Assembly: GCA_002723345.1 (NCBI GenBank)
Contig: PBNV01000030.1
Location: forward strand, 1 to 64,000
DNA from: Rhodospirillaceae bacterium
Lineage (GTDB): Bacteria; Pseudomonadota; Alphaproteobacteria; Rhodospirillales; UBA2165
DNA: 64,000 nt
Direction: 5' to 3'
This document shows, piece by piece, positions 62,868 to 64,000 of this stretch. Every line of letters begins with the position of its first letter. Position 1 is the first letter of the stretch. The translations under genes and the position numbers were made by a program. The notes below the pieces were generated by a model. That model did not search any database. It saw nothing but the letters and a program-made list of their open reading frames with translations, and had not been told where the DNA came from.

Positions 62868-63986
62868 ATGAATACGCGTTTCACTACCAAGTCATTGGGC
62901 GTTGCAGTTGTTTTGGGCGCCTTTTCGATAAGTGCCACGGCACACGCAGGCGGTCATGGTATTACGCCGCAGGAAAAGAAACTGATACCGGGTGCGAAGG
63001 CTGAAGGTTCGGTTACACTCATTAACCCGCTCTTTAGCGACCGGACCAGTAAAAGAATTGGTGCTGCGTTCAAGAAGAAATACGGACTGGGTGATGGCTT
63101 TAAGGTCAACATGCTCAGAAAAGGAACTGGTGCCACTGTTGCTCAGGTCCGCCAAGAGATTAAAGCCGGTAAATTTACAGTTGACGCCATCCTCGTAAGT
63201 GCGCCCCCATTCTTTGATGCTGGTGCAAAACGCGGGGCATTCCTTGAGCTTGACAGCGCCCATTGGAAAGACAGTGCAGGACTGGCAAAATCTGCGGGGC
63301 AATATTCGAAGTATCCCTATGTCGTGACCCCACTGGCCTACACCTTCCAACCCGTTTGGAATAAGACTTGCCCAGGTATGGCAAACTTCGATGTAAAATC
63401 CTACGCAGACACAACCAAGGCCATGCTGAAGGGCAAAACCATATCTTCTGATATCACGAAGAGCTTTACGTACAGTAATACAGTGGTGGCTTTAGAAAAA
63501 GCTGGCGCGGTTGACTTTAAAAAGTTCTGGGCAGAAAAAAAGAAAACTGATCCTTTGGTCGAATTTAGGACAGAACCAAAAATACAAATGGTTATCTCCT
63601 GCCAAAGACCCTTTGATATGTGGAACCTTTCGGGCCGAGTGTACCAAAACGTCATCAAGCAACCTGCATTAAAAGACAAGCTCGTGATTGGCTCCTATAA
63701 AGAGGGACAAGTGATGCTGGGCAACCAAATTGCTGTTCTCAAGGGCGCTAAGAATCCGAACGCTGGCAAATTATTAGTTGAGTTTCTCCTCACAAAGGAG
63801 GGCTCCGATTTGTTTGTTGAAGGTGAGGCAATCTACAGCTTCCGTAAAGGCTATAAAGCCCCAGCTGCCGCTGCTCCATACCTCATGGATTTGAGCAAGC
63901 ATAAGCTGATCGGGTTAGACGACTGGGTTGGTGCAGCTAAAAGCTTCAAATCAGTCCGAGCTGAGTGGGCTAAAAACTATCGTTAA
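62868..63986 (+). CDS. ABC transporter periplasmic solute-binding protein
   Basis: A 372-aa periplasmic binding protein of the iron(III)/polyamine (AfuA/PotD-like) class II group. It has a signal peptide with a hydrophobic core (LGVAVVLGAFSISATAHA, cleavage likely after AHA) and two lobes, VDAILVSAPPFF in the first. The ATG at 62868 follows GGGAGG at a normal distance; a TTG one codon before is not preferred. Permease and ATPase genes should lie to the right, outside the window. The ligand is unknown; being beside a catabolic set, it may be a related acid. Confidence 0.88.
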   Translation: MNTRFTTKSLGVAVVLGAFSISATAHAGGHGITPQEKKLIPGAKAEGSVTLINPLFSDRTSKRIGAAFKKKYGLGDGFKVNMLRKGTGATVAQVRQEIKAGKFTVDAILVSAPPFFDAGAKRGAFLELDSAHWKDSAGLAKSAGQYSKYPYVVTPLAYTFQPVWNKTCPGMANFDVKSYADTTKAMLKGKTISSDITKSFTYSNTVVALEKAGAVDFKKFWAEKKKTDPLVEFRTEPKIQMVISCQRPFDMWNLSGRVYQNVIKQPALKDKLVIGSYKEGQVMLGNQIAVLKGAKNPNAGKLLVEFLLTKEGSDLFVEGEAIYSFRKGYKAPAAAAPYLMDLSKHKLIGLDDWVGAAKSFKSVRAEWAKNYR

Positions 63987-64000
63987 GCCACAACACCTAA

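Overview
The window looks like chromosome of an alphaproteobacterium, most like Rhodospirillales and related marine lineages. This rests on three things: the dusB-ntrB-ntrC-ntrY-ntrX-trkA-dat-hfq-hflX gene order, the fused ispDF gene, and a ubiquinol-cytochrome c chaperone and DUF177 gene in front of rpmF-plsX-fabH-ihfA. G+C is moderate by eye. The species cannot be named. I saw no rRNA, CRISPR array, transposase, integrase or phage gene.

Layout. Positions 1-7.2 kb are housekeeping: the end of a K+-independent H+-pyrophosphatase, bamE, the chaperone, DUF177, rpmF, the fatty-acid genes plsX and fabH, ihfA, a MerR regulator and tRNA-Pro(GGG). From 7.2 to 11.5 kb come a small Rieske protein, queF, cutA, ispDF and a CcsA/YpjD-like membrane protein, with one sparse stretch. 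From 11.5 to 23.4 kb lies the nitrogen-regulation and stress block: dusB, ntrBC, ntrYX, trkA, a D-amino-acid transaminase, a HAD phosphatase, hfq and hflX. From 23.5 to 26.6 kb there is an aldehyde ferredoxin oxidoreductase (tungsten/molybdenum family), a probable ribbon-helix-helix repressor with a palindromic operator, and an inositol-monophosphatase-family enzyme. mazG and tatD follow on the minus strand.

From 28.8 to 43.5 kb lies an accessory catabolic island. It holds a GST, a DMT exporter, two alpha/beta hydrolases, a hydratase/3-hydroxyacyl-CoA dehydrogenase, two MarR regulators, a DUF2848 protein, an HpaB-type flavin monooxygenase, a Gfo/Idh/MocA oxidoreductase, a VanA-like Rieske oxygenase, two cupins, an Old Yellow Enzyme and an EthD protein. 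It sits between tatD and metG, which are neighbours in many alphaproteobacteria. A 9-bp direct repeat lies at both edges. From 43.5 to 51.3 kb the backbone resumes on the minus strand with metG, holB, tmk, dacA, rlpA, a lytic transglycosylase and a YdcF-like protein. From 51.6 to 64 kb there is a second catabolic region: a sugar-acid-type dehydratase set, a PhzS-like monooxygenase, a TauD/TfdA dioxygenase interrupted by an in-frame amber codon, a flavin reductase, a membrane protein whose best start is an ATA codon, a second HpaB-type monooxygenase, a DHPON-hydrolase-like alpha/beta hydrolase and a periplasmic binding protein.

How the genes may work together. The two HpaB enzymes, the Rieske oxygenase, the hydrolases, the cupins, the OYE and the beta-oxidation enzyme together suggest breakdown of one or more (possibly methoxylated) aromatic or heterocyclic compounds under MarR control. 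The substrate cannot be read from sequence. The most testable new items are the TCTAC-N2-GTAGA palindromes linked to the small repressor, the island at metG/tatD, the HpaB paralogue with a His-to-Tyr change, and the two apparent decay events (amber TauD gene and ATA start).
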